A program made the position numbers and the translations under genes. Positions 15,000 through 24,599 of a stretch of DNA of 64,000 nt are shown here, in pieces (the first letter of the stretch is position 1; each line of letters opens with the position of its first letter). The notes beneath the pieces are model-generated. The model was given only the letters and a program-made list of their open reading frames with translations, searched no databases and was not told the origin of the DNA. This stretch comes from Brevibacillus formosus (GTDB taxonomy: Bacteria; Bacillota; Bacilli; Brevibacillales; Brevibacillaceae), in assembly GCF_003013405.1 (NCBI RefSeq), contig NZ_PXZL01000004.1:313961-377960 (forward strand), in the 5' to 3' direction.

Positions 15000-16016
15000 T
15001 CACTTGCCTCCCGATTGGCGTTCTAAATAAGCCAATCCTTTTGCTATGACACCGTAAATCGGATCGTTTTGCGCATTTTCGATGACGACCTGCGAAGCGT
15101 ACTCTCGGACGCGCTCTACGACGATCTCTCGCACGCGATCATCGTTTTGCAAAACGCCTCCCTGCATGATCATCTGAAACGGCTTGGCTTTCATTTGCAA
15201 TGTATCAATGACCGCCCGAGCAGCATCGAAAAGCTCTTCGCCTGCGACCTGCAAGATAGCCGCTGCCACCTTATCGCCAGCAAGTGCCGCTTGACTGACC
15301 AACGGCGACAGCTCTCCTACCTTCTCGACGGAATAATGCTCACTGTACGTCCAGTTAAACAATTCTTCTACGCGTCCCAGTCCAACGTGCGGGAGGAGCA
15401 GCTTCTTCAATACAGTCGGCTCGCCGCGGCCATCCGCTGCTTTTAATACCGCCATAATCGCTTGCTTTCCGATCCAGTAGCCGCTGCCCTCGTCACCAAC
15501 TCGATGCCCCCAGCCTCCTGCTCGCGCTGTTTCCTGTTCATCATTTACACCAAAGGCAATCGAGCCTGTGCCTGCGATGACCAGAATGCCGGGTTTGCCT
15601 CCGGTGGCACCGAGCAATGCCGCAAACCCGTCGTTTTCCACAATCAGCTGCTGGACGCGAATACCGAGCTGGTGCAGCACCTTGCTCACCATCCGCGAGA
15701 TCACCTGTCGATCATACTCCGTGTCCAGGCCAGCGATCCCGAACACCGCGCACTCGATTTCCCATTCGATTGGTCCATCCAGTGTCGGAGTCCCGCTCAT
15801 AAAGGGGGCAACTGTTTGACGAGCGATCGCATCGTCCAGAGCTTGACTGATCGCTGCAACCAACTCACGAGCTGCCGCTTCCTCCCCGATCCCTTGATAA
15901 TTGCATGAACCGGAGCGTCCTGCACCGATTTCATTTCTGGAGCGGTCCACAAGTACCGCCAGACACTTGGTGCCCCCTCCGTCCACTGCCAGAAGAGGTA
16001 TTCGCACCATTGCCAT
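15000..16016 (-). CDS. BadF/BadG-family sugar kinase (GlcNAc kinase-like)
   Basis: A 338-residue member of the BadF/BadG/BcrA ATPase family, which includes N-acetylglucosamine kinase. The phosphate-1 motif LAVDGGGTKC is at the N-terminus. GILVIAGTGSIAFG and GGWGHRVGDEGSGYWIG are the adenosine- and sugar-binding segments of NAGK-like kinases. The start is the ATG inside the TAATG overlap with the upstream lyase gene, so translation is coupled. Phosphorylation of an amino sugar released by the neighbouring deacetylases is the natural reading; the exact sugar is unproven. Confidence 0.8.
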   Translation of the reverse strand: MAMVRIPLLAVDGGGTKCLAVLVDRSRNEIGAGRSGSCNYQGIGEEAAARELVAAISQALDDAIARQTVAPFMSGTPTLDGPIEWEIECAVFGIAGLDTEYDRQVISRMVSKVLHQLGIRVQQLIVENDGFAALLGATGGKPGILVIAGTGSIAFGVNDEQETARAGGWGHRVGDEGSGYWIGKQAIMAVLKAADGRGEPTVLKKLLLPHVGLGRVEELFNWTYSEHYSVEKVGELSPLVSQAALAGDKVAAAILQVAGEELFDAARAVIDTLQMKAKPFQMIMQGGVLQNDDRVREIVVERVREYASQVVIENAQNDPIYGVIAKGLAYLERQSGGK

Positions 16017-17524
16017 TACCCCACACTCCATTCAGCTGTCATCTGATCTAACCCTTTCATCACATTCGCAATCGCCTGTTTTTTCTGTGCCAGCCATTCT
16101 GTTTCCTGCTGGAGAACAGCTTGGCGAGCGGCGATCATGCGCTTCATTTCCTCTGGATTGGGTCCACCAGGAAGCTTGCGGATCATTACGAAATGAACCG
16201 GATCAAGCGCCAGACTGAGCTCTTCTGCTGTGAGCGACAGCTCCCGCCCAATTACTTCCACGGCTGCACGGTTTACCAGCTCCAAGCTGATTTGGTTCGC
16301 AGCGAGTTGCTCGCTCATCGCTTCTTTTACCACACGACTCACAATATGATGCGATTTGCGGAACGAAAGCTGATCCGTGCGCACCAATGTATCTGCCAGC
16401 TCAGTGACGGTCGCAAAGCTGCCCTTTGCCCGCTCCAGGAGGACGTCCTTGTTCACTTCCATTGTACCTACAACGCTCGCCATCAAGCGATACATCTGCT
16501 CGAGCACTCCCATGCTCCGCCACGCGTATGGCTGCATGTCATCCTCGGTATCCACGATATCGCCAAAAGGCGTATTGTGCATCATCGTGAGCACTGTCGT
16601 CGCATTTCCTGCTGCACTGGACAACAGAGAGCGCATATGCTCAAAGGAAACCGGATTTCGCTTTTGCGGCATGATGGAGCTGATCTGCACGTATGGACTC
16701 GCGACTTTTAACCCCGCGAATTCTTGTGTGCACCACAGCAGCATATCTTGAACCGTACGCCCCAAATTGATCGCTGCCAGTTGTACGGCTGTCGCTACTT
16801 CCCCCAAATAATCCGCGCCGCAGACTGCATCATAGGAATTTTCCACCAGCTCATCAAATCCGAGCAATTCGCGCATCCTCTCCCGGCTGATCGCAAAGCC
16901 AGAAGTCGTCAAGGCCGCGGCCCCCATCGGTGAGCGATTGACTGTGTGATAGGCTTGGATCAGTCGCTTGATATCACGGCTGAGCATGTCAGTAGCCGCC
17001 ATGATATAATGCGCCATTGTCGTCGGCTGCGCCTGCTGCGTGTGTGTGTAGCCAATCATAATCGTATCCGCATGCTCATTTGCAAAGAGGAGCAAATGCT
17101 CTTTCAGATAGAGGGCAGAAGCCAAGGTCACCAACAATTTTTCACGCAGCACCATGCGGTAAATGGTAATCCCCATGTCGTTGCGGCTGCGAGCCAGATG
17201 CAGATTTCCTGCCACATCAGGAGCCAGTTCAAGCAAACGGCTCTCTACCTGAAAGAACAAATCTTCAAACTGTCCGGTGTAATGCGATTGGCGCAGCTCT
17301 TCCATTTCGATCCCACACAGTGCACCAGCAATTCTTTTGGCCTCATCGTCTGTGAGCAATTCTTGTTCACGAAGCATGATCAAATGTGCCTTGTTAATCG
17401 CCATCATCGGATGCAGCAGATGATGCTTCGCTTCATTGAATGCAGGCTCCAAAACCGCCTCCACGTATGTCTTGCCAGGGAAGCTGGCTCCCTCCTGTTG
17501 AAAAATTCGCTCTCTGTAATTCAT
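16016..17524 (-). CDS. Argininosuccinate lyase-family (fumarase superfamily) enzyme
   Basis: A 502-residue protein of the fumarase/aspartase superfamily with signature SSIMPQKRNP and the upstream segments LARSRND and GYTHTQQAQPTT, close to ArgH. Such enzymes eliminate fumarate from a C-N or C-O bond. It is about 40 residues longer than usual ArgH and sits in a carbohydrate operon with no other arginine genes, so its substrate may be another fumaryl-yielding compound. The ATG at 17524 is preceded by AGGAGA at 10 nt; an upstream ATG at 17551 lacks a ribosome site. Biosynthetic ArgH remains possible. Confidence 0.75.
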   Translation of the reverse strand: MNYRERIFQQEGASFPGKTYVEAVLEPAFNEAKHHLLHPMMAINKAHLIMLREQELLTDDEAKRIAGALCGIEMEELRQSHYTGQFEDLFFQVESRLLELAPDVAGNLHLARSRNDMGITIYRMVLREKLLVTLASALYLKEHLLLFANEHADTIMIGYTHTQQAQPTTMAHYIMAATDMLSRDIKRLIQAYHTVNRSPMGAAALTTSGFAISRERMRELLGFDELVENSYDAVCGADYLGEVATAVQLAAINLGRTVQDMLLWCTQEFAGLKVASPYVQISSIMPQKRNPVSFEHMRSLLSSAAGNATTVLTMMHNTPFGDIVDTEDDMQPYAWRSMGVLEQMYRLMASVVGTMEVNKDVLLERAKGSFATVTELADTLVRTDQLSFRKSHHIVSRVVKEAMSEQLAANQISLELVNRAAVEVIGRELSLTAEELSLALDPVHFVMIRKLPGGPNPEEMKRMIAARQAVLQQETEWLAQKKQAIANVMKGLDQMTAEWSVG

Positions 17525-17633
17525 TTTTCTTGCATCTCCTTCCCTATCCATTCGTAAGCTGCTTCTATTTTTGCGTCTGATCTTCTTTTAGGAGGAGGCG
17601 ACCGCCGAACGATCGCCTTCCCTTCTACTATGA

Positions 17634-20165
17634 TTACTGCTGTGGGCTGATCATGTTGACAAACAAGCGGATCGCACCCGGTACGAGTGACGGAATTTCG
17701 CGATACCACACAAGTGAGCTGTAGGTATACGTTCCTTTTCCATACTTGGCAGTGAGGTACGTACCCGTAAATTCCTTCTCGCCTTCATCTCCATTGGAGA
17801 TTAGCTCTGTGTATTCCTTGCCCCACTCGGATGGGTTGTAAGCGGAACGATCCTGAATCCAGTTGTCCCAATCTTTCTCCGTGATTTTGTTTGGCGAATG
17901 GAACAAAGCATGATCAGGCGCCAATACTGTCACTTTGGAGGTTTCGTCTGTGACACGCCATTGAATCAGCGGAGCACCGATTTTGATCGGATAAGGAGCC
18001 AGCTCCGGCTTCCATTTATCCTCTGGCTTGTGGTATTGTACGACCAGATTTCCACCGTTTTCCACGTATTTCAGCAAGCGGGCATTCGAAGGTATCAGCT
18101 CTGGCCGGAAACCATAAGCGCGAATACCCAGCACGATCGTATCGTATTGATCCAGATCGCCAGACTCGATGTCTTTTGCCGACAGATTCGTCACATCGAC
18201 TCCCAATTGGGATAAATACTGATCGATATTGTCAAAGCCACTGGATACGTAACCGACCTTCAAACCTTCCGGCACCTTCAGGTCAAATGCCTGGATGGCA
18301 AGAGTCGCTGGTTGAACAAAGTAAGTCGTGCCGATATGCGGGTAACGGATGACTTGGGCTCCGTGTCGGCTCTCTTTACCACTGCCAGACGCTACTGCAG
18401 TCACCGTATACTTATCCGGTTGGACCGAAGCATCTGCCTTGACCGTAAAGGCAACCGACTTCGTTTCTCCCTTGGCTTCAAAGGCGAGCGGTGCTGCTTG
18501 TGGCTCCACGCTCCAGCCTTTTGGCACATCGAGAGAGATGGTTGTTTTCGCTGCACCTGGATTGTAGTTTTTCACCGTAACCTTGACCGGGATTGGCTCC
18601 TCTGGCTTCTGCGTATTCAAAACCGTCGCATTTGGACTCAGCACCATAGAAAAAGATGGAAGAACTGCAATGGCATCTGCTGGTGTCACATGGCTATTCG
18701 CCGTCGAGCCTGCAAAGCTGTAGCTGACGTCAGCTGTAATGGCAGGAGCGGCATACGGTTGGAACAGAGCAGCATCAGAAGGAACTGTAACATCAAAGGT
18801 CGTTTTCACCGTCTGATTGTAGCCGAGCGATGAGAAGCTCGTTGTCGATTGCGGCTTGGCTTGCCAGCCTTTTGGTACATTCAGCGCGAGATGGATCTTC
18901 CCGACTTTTGCTTGGCCGCCGTTGTATGCCGTGACCGTAACTTTTGTCGTTTGGCCTGCTACCAGTTCGGTTGTCTCAGGCTTTACTTTGGTTACGAGCG
19001 AGAGCGCTTCGGCACTGGCTTTGTTCAACTGGGATTTTTTCACTCCCAAACGATGGCGCAAGTCTGTTTTCGTGTCAGTTGGCAAGGAGGACGCTTCGAC
19101 TGCTGCCGTCGCTTTTTCCACATCCGCCAGCATCTCATGCGCTTCCTTGGCTACGGAGGCAAAGCTTGGGTACGCAGCAATGACCTCTGCGGCATCCTTT
19201 TCCAGCTTTTTCAGTTCGCCTGCGACTTTTTCCCCGCCAGACTGGCTGGCAACTTCCTTCGCTAAATCGTCAAACGAATAGGCAATTCCCTCAAAAAAGT
19301 CTGCTTCCTTGTCTTTTGTCTCTACGATGGATTGATCGAGCTTGTAATAATTGAAGCTTGGCCCCTCGTCATAGTGACGTCCCATGCCCTGGCTCTTGTG
19401 CATGAAACGGGATTCTTCGCCGAGTTGGACGTAAGAGGCGCCATAAATTTCGTCATAGTCGCCAACAGGCACCTTTACTGTGTAATCCTTTTCCTTTGCA
19501 GGCAGATACAGCTTCTTCACCTGCCACGGAGCCAAGCCTTCCTTTGCATGCTGTGGAAAAACGTTTGGATCTGCGGCATCCTTGAATGCCCGTACCGTAA
19601 TGACATTAATCGCGCGATGATGACCGTGAGTCGAAGGTTCGTTCAAAAATGCGGGAATCACGACATCGGGTCTCAGTGTCCGGATACGGCGAATGAGCTT
19701 TTCGTACGCGACATCCTCGCCCCATTTTTGTAAGGTTTCATCCGGGCTTTTGGAAAAGCCGAAGTCAAAAATAGGGTCATCGATTTTTTCACTGAGGTTC
19801 TCCAGATGGATGTTCGTGATTTTGGAAGCTTCCTGCAATTCGCGGGTACGAATGATCCCCAGCGCATTGCCCAGCTCGCTGCCTATCTCGTTCTGTCCTC
19901 CCTCGCCTCGGTTCGCAATGACACTGGATGTGTCCACCCCTTTGCCAAGCGACAAATACGCAAGCATTGAACTGTGCTCATCGTCCGGATGTGCTCCGGT
20001 GTTCATCGCACTGGCAATCGTGGTGAGCGGCTTGATGGCTTTCCACAGGTCGACAACCCCGCGGTCTGCATGGGCGGTCTCGGGTGCTACCGGCATAATC
20101 AGACTCGTGGCCAGCACCGCTGCAGTCGTAATCGTGTACAGCTTGGCAAGTTTCCCCTTACTCAA
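17634..20165 (-). CDS. Secreted large PIG-L deacetylase with NEW3-type domains
   Basis: An 843-residue protein. TTG at 20165 is the likely start (GGAGGA 8 nt upstream), giving a signal peptide MSKGKLAKLYTITTAAVLA with cleavage near AHA-DRG. The PIG-L catalytic domain follows, with zinc motif GAHPDDEHS and THGHHR. Two beta-sandwich regions of the alpha-galactosidase NEW3 type (TAYNGGQAKVGKI, VKNYNPGAAKTTISL) lie in the middle. The C-terminal 200 residues resemble a glutamine-amidotransferase-like fold (YDTIVLGIRAYGFRPELI, NLVVQYHKP). It is probably an exported deacetylase acting on a polymeric or glycosidic acetylated sugar. It is paralogous to the next gene upstream. Confidence 0.8.
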   Translation of the reverse strand: MSKGKLAKLYTITTAAVLATSLIMPVAPETAHADRGVVDLWKAIKPLTTIASAMNTGAHPDDEHSSMLAYLSLGKGVDTSSVIANRGEGGQNEIGSELGNALGIIRTRELQEASKITNIHLENLSEKIDDPIFDFGFSKSPDETLQKWGEDVAYEKLIRRIRTLRPDVVIPAFLNEPSTHGHHRAINVITVRAFKDAADPNVFPQHAKEGLAPWQVKKLYLPAKEKDYTVKVPVGDYDEIYGASYVQLGEESRFMHKSQGMGRHYDEGPSFNYYKLDQSIVETKDKEADFFEGIAYSFDDLAKEVASQSGGEKVAGELKKLEKDAAEVIAAYPSFASVAKEAHEMLADVEKATAAVEASSLPTDTKTDLRHRLGVKKSQLNKASAEALSLVTKVKPETTELVAGQTTKVTVTAYNGGQAKVGKIHLALNVPKGWQAKPQSTTSFSSLGYNQTVKTTFDVTVPSDAALFQPYAAPAITADVSYSFAGSTANSHVTPADAIAVLPSFSMVLSPNATVLNTQKPEEPIPVKVTVKNYNPGAAKTTISLDVPKGWSVEPQAAPLAFEAKGETKSVAFTVKADASVQPDKYTVTAVASGSGKESRHGAQVIRYPHIGTTYFVQPATLAIQAFDLKVPEGLKVGYVSSGFDNIDQYLSQLGVDVTNLSAKDIESGDLDQYDTIVLGIRAYGFRPELIPSNARLLKYVENGGNLVVQYHKPEDKWKPELAPYPIKIGAPLIQWRVTDETSKVTVLAPDHALFHSPNKITEKDWDNWIQDRSAYNPSEWGKEYTELISNGDEGEKEFTGTYLTAKYGKGTYTYSSLVWYREIPSLVPGAIRLFVNMISPQQ

Positions 20166-20284
20166 TGAACAACTCCTCCATTCCATTCAGATTGATGTCT
20201 ATATCAATCATGGCGGTCTGTACGTTTGCATTTCATTGATGTAGCCATGGATCGACCCACGGTTGGCCCGGAGTGGATGGGGCA

Positions 20285-22822
20285 TTACTGCTTCTGACTG
20301 ATCATGTTGACGAACAAGCGAAAAGCGCCAGGGACTAGCTGTGGAATCTCGCGGAACCAGGCAAGCGAGCTGTAGGTGTACGTCCCTTTTCCATAGTGCG
20401 CCGTGAGGAAAATGCCGCGGAACTCCGGTTCTCCCGGATCACTTGTCGCAATCAGCTCGGTATACTCGCTACTCCAGCGAGAAGGATTGTAGATGGAGCG
20501 CTCCTGCACCCATCCATCCCAGTCTGCTTGGGTAATCACGTTTGGCTCTTGGAACATCGGATGGTCAGGGGCCAGCATACGGACGTCTGATTGCTCATTG
20601 GTCACCCGCCAATCGATCAGCGATTCGCCGATAAAAATGGGGTATGGCGCCAAGTGCGGCTTCCATTTGTCCTCCGGCTTATGATATTGAACGACGAGAT
20701 TTCCGCCGTTTTCTACATAGTGCAATAGACGTTGGTTGCTCTCGATTAATTCGCGGCGGAATCCGTATGCCCGAATGCCGAGAACAATCGTGTCGTAGCG
20801 GGACAAATCGCCCGATTGTATTTCGTTTGCGTCGAGATTGAGGCAATTCACCCCAACCGCGCGCAAGTATTTATCCATATTGTCAAAGCCGCTGGATACG
20901 TAGCCGATCCGTTGGTTTTTCGGGATGGCCAGGTCAAAGGCTTGAACAGTCAGCGTAGCGGGCCGAATGAAATACGTGCGGCCGACATGCGGGTATTCAA
21001 TGACCTGCACATCTTGCGCAATCTCTGTCACACCGTCTGTTCCCGTGACCGTAGCGCTGATCTGATATTTGCCATTCGTCACCTGCGGTGTGGTATGAAC
21101 AGTAAAAGCGATCGTTTTCGTCTCGCTGCGGAAAGAAAACGGAACATCGACAAAGGCTGGCTCCGCTGTCCAGCCTGCCGGGACAACGAGAGCGACTTTG
21201 GCTGTAGAGCTTCCCGGCCGGTACTGTTTCAGTGTTACCTTAACCGGGATCGTCTCATCCGTATGCAGCGTGTTTCGCACCACATCGGACGGAGTCAGCG
21301 TCACGGCATACGGCGGAAGCACAGCTACACGGCTTTCCGGCTCTACACGAATCGTACTGGCTGTCTCGAAGGCGAAATAGAGTACCTCGACATCGAGCAC
21401 GGGCGGCTTGTAAGGATGGAACAGCTCCGTCTGTGCAGGAATCGATACCTCAAATACGGTACACACCGTCTGATTGTAAGCAAGTCGCGGAAACGCAGTT
21501 GGCGTAAGCGGTTTCGCCGTCCATCCAGCGGGGACACGCATACGCAGCTGCACATGCTCAACCTCAAGGGAGCCGCCGTTGTAAGCCGTTACGGTAACCG
21601 TTGTCGTCTGGCCTGCCACCCACTCGCCCGTCTCGGGCTTGATTTTCACGACCAAAGACAGAGCCTCCGCACTGGCACGGTTGAGCTGCGCTTCCTTGAG
21701 TCCTAGCCGATACATCAAATCAATCTTTGTTTCTTCATCGAGTGGAGCCTTGCGTACTTCTTGTTGTGCAGTCGCAAGCAAAGCCTTCATGCGGTGAACC
21801 CTTTGGGCTACCTCAGCAAAACGCGGGTAGGCATTCAGTACATCTGTAGCCGCATCGTGCATATGGTGAAGCACTTCCGCGAGTTCTTGCCCGCCTTTTG
21901 CAGCGATGCTCTGAGCCAAATCAGCAAAACTGACGGGCAGTCCAGAAAAAAAGTCGCGCTCTTTTTCCGGTGCCGGAAAAACAGAGGCATCCAGGCGATA
22001 GTAATTGTAGGTCGGACCTTCATCGTAATGAACACCCATGCCCTGTGTCTTATGCATAAACCTCGATCGCTCACCAAGCTGTACATAGGATGAGCCGTAG
22101 ATTTGGTCGTATTCCCCCACGGGTACAGCGACGTGATAATCATCGTTGTCCATGATAGGCAGATACAGCTTTTTCATTTGCCACGGCAATAGTCCAGTCT
22201 GTCTGTGCTCCGGAAATATCTGTGGATCTGCTGCTTCGTGGAAAGCTCGCTGTGTCAGTAACGTAATCGCCCGGTGATGTCCGTGTGTCGTCGGTTCATT
22301 TTCAAAGCATGCGATGACCACATCGGGGCGCAGCTCCCTGATTTTTCGAATCAATCGCTCGTACACGACTTCTTCGCCCCATTTGCGGAAGGTTTCTTCG
22401 GCGCATTTGGAGAACCCGAAATCATGGATGGGATCATCCAGCTCTTCGCTTAAGATGCCAAGCGTCACATTGCTAAGAGATGAGGCTTCTTCCAGCTCAC
22501 GCGTGCGGATAATCCCCAGCGCGGTTCCTTGCTCGCAGCCGATTTCGTTTTGGCCGCCTTCGCCTCTCGTCGCGATCACACTCGTGGTATACACGCCTCT
22601 CCCCAGCGCCAAGTAAGCGAGCATGGCACTGTGCTCATCGTCTGGATGGGCACCTGTGTTCATGGCACTGGCAATGGTAGCGAGCGGCTTGATTGCTTTC
22701 CACAGATCGAGCAATCCGTGTTCCCCCTGCATGGTGCGAACAGATGCGGGAATTGGCGGGCAGGGCAGTTTGGTCGGCTGTACCATCGGTGATTTCTTGT
22801 CCATCGATTCACTGACATCCAC
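20285..22822 (-). CDS. Large PIG-L deacetylase paralog without signal peptide
   Basis: An 845-residue paralog of the downstream secreted protein over its whole length: shared LWKAIKPL, ASAMNTGAHPDDEHS, GEGGQNEIG, SSGFDN and NLVVQYHKPEDKWKP. The same order of PIG-L, two NEW3-like and amidotransferase-like regions is kept. The N-terminus (MDVSESMDKKSPMVQPTK) is polar and shows no signal peptide, so it may act in the cytoplasm. The GTG at 22822 is chosen because AAGGAGGGG lies 6 nt upstream. It follows the permease gene by 35 nt in the same operon. Confidence 0.8.
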   Translation of the reverse strand: MDVSESMDKKSPMVQPTKLPCPPIPASVRTMQGEHGLLDLWKAIKPLATIASAMNTGAHPDDEHSAMLAYLALGRGVYTTSVIATRGEGGQNEIGCEQGTALGIIRTRELEEASSLSNVTLGILSEELDDPIHDFGFSKCAEETFRKWGEEVVYERLIRKIRELRPDVVIACFENEPTTHGHHRAITLLTQRAFHEAADPQIFPEHRQTGLLPWQMKKLYLPIMDNDDYHVAVPVGEYDQIYGSSYVQLGERSRFMHKTQGMGVHYDEGPTYNYYRLDASVFPAPEKERDFFSGLPVSFADLAQSIAAKGGQELAEVLHHMHDAATDVLNAYPRFAEVAQRVHRMKALLATAQQEVRKAPLDEETKIDLMYRLGLKEAQLNRASAEALSLVVKIKPETGEWVAGQTTTVTVTAYNGGSLEVEHVQLRMRVPAGWTAKPLTPTAFPRLAYNQTVCTVFEVSIPAQTELFHPYKPPVLDVEVLYFAFETASTIRVEPESRVAVLPPYAVTLTPSDVVRNTLHTDETIPVKVTLKQYRPGSSTAKVALVVPAGWTAEPAFVDVPFSFRSETKTIAFTVHTTPQVTNGKYQISATVTGTDGVTEIAQDVQVIEYPHVGRTYFIRPATLTVQAFDLAIPKNQRIGYVSSGFDNMDKYLRAVGVNCLNLDANEIQSGDLSRYDTIVLGIRAYGFRRELIESNQRLLHYVENGGNLVVQYHKPEDKWKPHLAPYPIFIGESLIDWRVTNEQSDVRMLAPDHPMFQEPNVITQADWDGWVQERSIYNPSRWSSEYTELIATSDPGEPEFRGIFLTAHYGKGTYTYSSLAWFREIPQLVPGAFRLFVNMISQKQ

Positions 22823-22857
22823 GTGAAGCCCCTCCTTTTTCACGAAGGCATCCAGCT

Positions 22858-24585
22858 TTACACGGCAGTTCCCGCTTTATCTCCGGTCAGTTTTCTGGAG
22901 ATGAACAACACGATGATGATGACCACGATTTGCAAGACACCATAAGCGCAAGCGGTGCCGAATTCATTACTGTACATGCGTTGGAATACCGCGACAGACA
23001 ATGGCGTTGTCTTCGGTGTGAAAATCAGAATCGAAGCCACGAACTCCCCGATACACTGAACAAATGCCAAAAGCGTACCTGCAAGAATTCCACCCCACGC
23101 CATCGGGAACACGACACGCCTGAAGCTGTACCACCAGGAAGCACCCAGATTCCGCGCTGCCTCCTCGACAGATGGGTCCATCTGCATCAAAGTCGCATTG
23201 GTAGAGCGAAACACAAGTGGCAGATGTCGGACAAAATAAGCCAACGGGATAATCCAGAATGTTCCGATCAAAACCTGTCCAAAGCTGAATGCATTCGGCT
23301 CACTGAACGCTGCAATCAGGTTGATCGCCACGACTGTCCCTGGCAATGCCCATGGCAGCATGATCAACACATCAAGAAGCGTTTTCCCGCGAAACTTGAG
23401 GCGAACCATGGCATAAGCCGCAGCTACACCGAAAATGACGATCCCGATTACCGCGATCGCAGACAACTGCAAGCTGTTCAGAATCGGACGCCATGTCTTG
23501 CTATCCGTGAACAAATCCATGTAATGCGACAAGGTATACTCAGGTGGTAATATTTGCACCGTCCAGGTACCATCCACTGAGAAGGAGATGAGTACCAATA
23601 CGAGAATTGGCAGCATCAGAATGATTGTACCGATAAATGACAGCACAATCGTGGTGTAGCGTCCCGCTTTGCTCTTGATCTCGGTACGATGCACGCTGAC
23701 CCCTTTGCTCAGGTTCTGGTAGTTGCGCGCGCCTTGGTACCAACGCATGATCAAAAGAAAAGCAACAGAAACAATCGAAAGAATCGTAGACTGTGTCGCA
23801 GCCATGTCCAAATCTCCATTGGTGCGAGACAGATAGATTTGCATCGTCATCGTCCGGTCAATGCCGAAAATGAGTGGCGCCGTATAAGAAGCCATCGAAA
23901 TCATGAAAACCAACAGAGAAGACGCGACCATGGCTGGCGTGAGCATCGGCAAAATAATGCGCCGCCAAACGGTAAAGCGATTCGCTCCAAGACTGGCAGC
24001 CGCCTCTTCCAAGGACGGGTCGAGTCCCTTGATTGCTGCTGTTGCTGTCATGAAGAAATAGGTGTACATCGTAAACGTATGAACGACGACCACACCCCAA
24101 ATTCCTTTTAACGAGAAAGGAACCTGGGCAAGCCCGAACAGCTCTTTGATCGCCCGTGGGATAATTCCGCTCTCTCCGTACAAAAAGGTAAACGAGAGAA
24201 CGCCAATGAGCGGAGGCAACGCCATCGGAACCAAAGCCAGCACAGAAAGAATTTTTCGTCCAGGAAACTCATAACGCTCCAATAAAAACGCCATCGCAAC
24301 CCCGACAATTCCGCACGTAATGACACTCAGAACCGATATGTAGATACTGTTCCACAACGCTTCCAGGTTAGCGGTATGCTCCAGACTGAAGAAGCGAATG
24401 TAGTTTTTCCACGTAATTTCCTCATCGATTTTGATACTCGCAACGAACGTTTCGAACAATGGATAAACGACATAAGCCAACAATATTAAAAAGAGTGGCG
24501 ATACCAGCACGTAGACGAAGGCGGGTGAAGCGGTGATGGACTTTCGTCTGGCTGCTGTCGGCGCTTGCTGCAACTCTGCTCTCAA
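22858..24585 (-). CDS. ABC importer permease, fused two-domain (Fe3+/2-AEP type)
   Basis: A 575-residue membrane protein with two binding-protein-dependent permease units in one chain, each with an EAA loop (EEAAASLGANRFTVWRRI near 195 and EEAARNLGASWWYSFRRV near 480). This FbpB/ThiP-like fusion is typical of importers for ferric iron, thiamine, 2-aminoethylphosphonate or sugar phosphates. The TTG start follows GGGGGAAG and overlaps the intergenic space after the ATPase gene by 15 nt. In this operon a sugar-derived ligand is more likely than iron. Confidence 0.85.
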   Translation of the reverse strand: MRAELQQAPTAARRKSITASPAFVYVLVSPLFLILLAYVVYPLFETFVASIKIDEEITWKNYIRFFSLEHTANLEALWNSIYISVLSVITCGIVGVAMAFLLERYEFPGRKILSVLALVPMALPPLIGVLSFTFLYGESGIIPRAIKELFGLAQVPFSLKGIWGVVVVHTFTMYTYFFMTATAAIKGLDPSLEEAAASLGANRFTVWRRIILPMLTPAMVASSLLVFMISMASYTAPLIFGIDRTMTMQIYLSRTNGDLDMAATQSTILSIVSVAFLLIMRWYQGARNYQNLSKGVSVHRTEIKSKAGRYTTIVLSFIGTIILMLPILVLVLISFSVDGTWTVQILPPEYTLSHYMDLFTDSKTWRPILNSLQLSAIAVIGIVIFGVAAAYAMVRLKFRGKTLLDVLIMLPWALPGTVVAINLIAAFSEPNAFSFGQVLIGTFWIIPLAYFVRHLPLVFRSTNATLMQMDPSVEEAARNLGASWWYSFRRVVFPMAWGGILAGTLLAFVQCIGEFVASILIFTPKTTPLSVAVFQRMYSNEFGTACAYGVLQIVVIIIVLFISRKLTGDKAGTAV

Positions 24586-24599
24586 AAGCTTCTTCCCCC

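Noticed and set aside
20816-21706. Plus-strand open frame (296 codons) opposite the second PIG-L gene
   Set aside because: Biased, low-complexity Arg/His composition and full overlap with a conserved gene mark it as a shadow.
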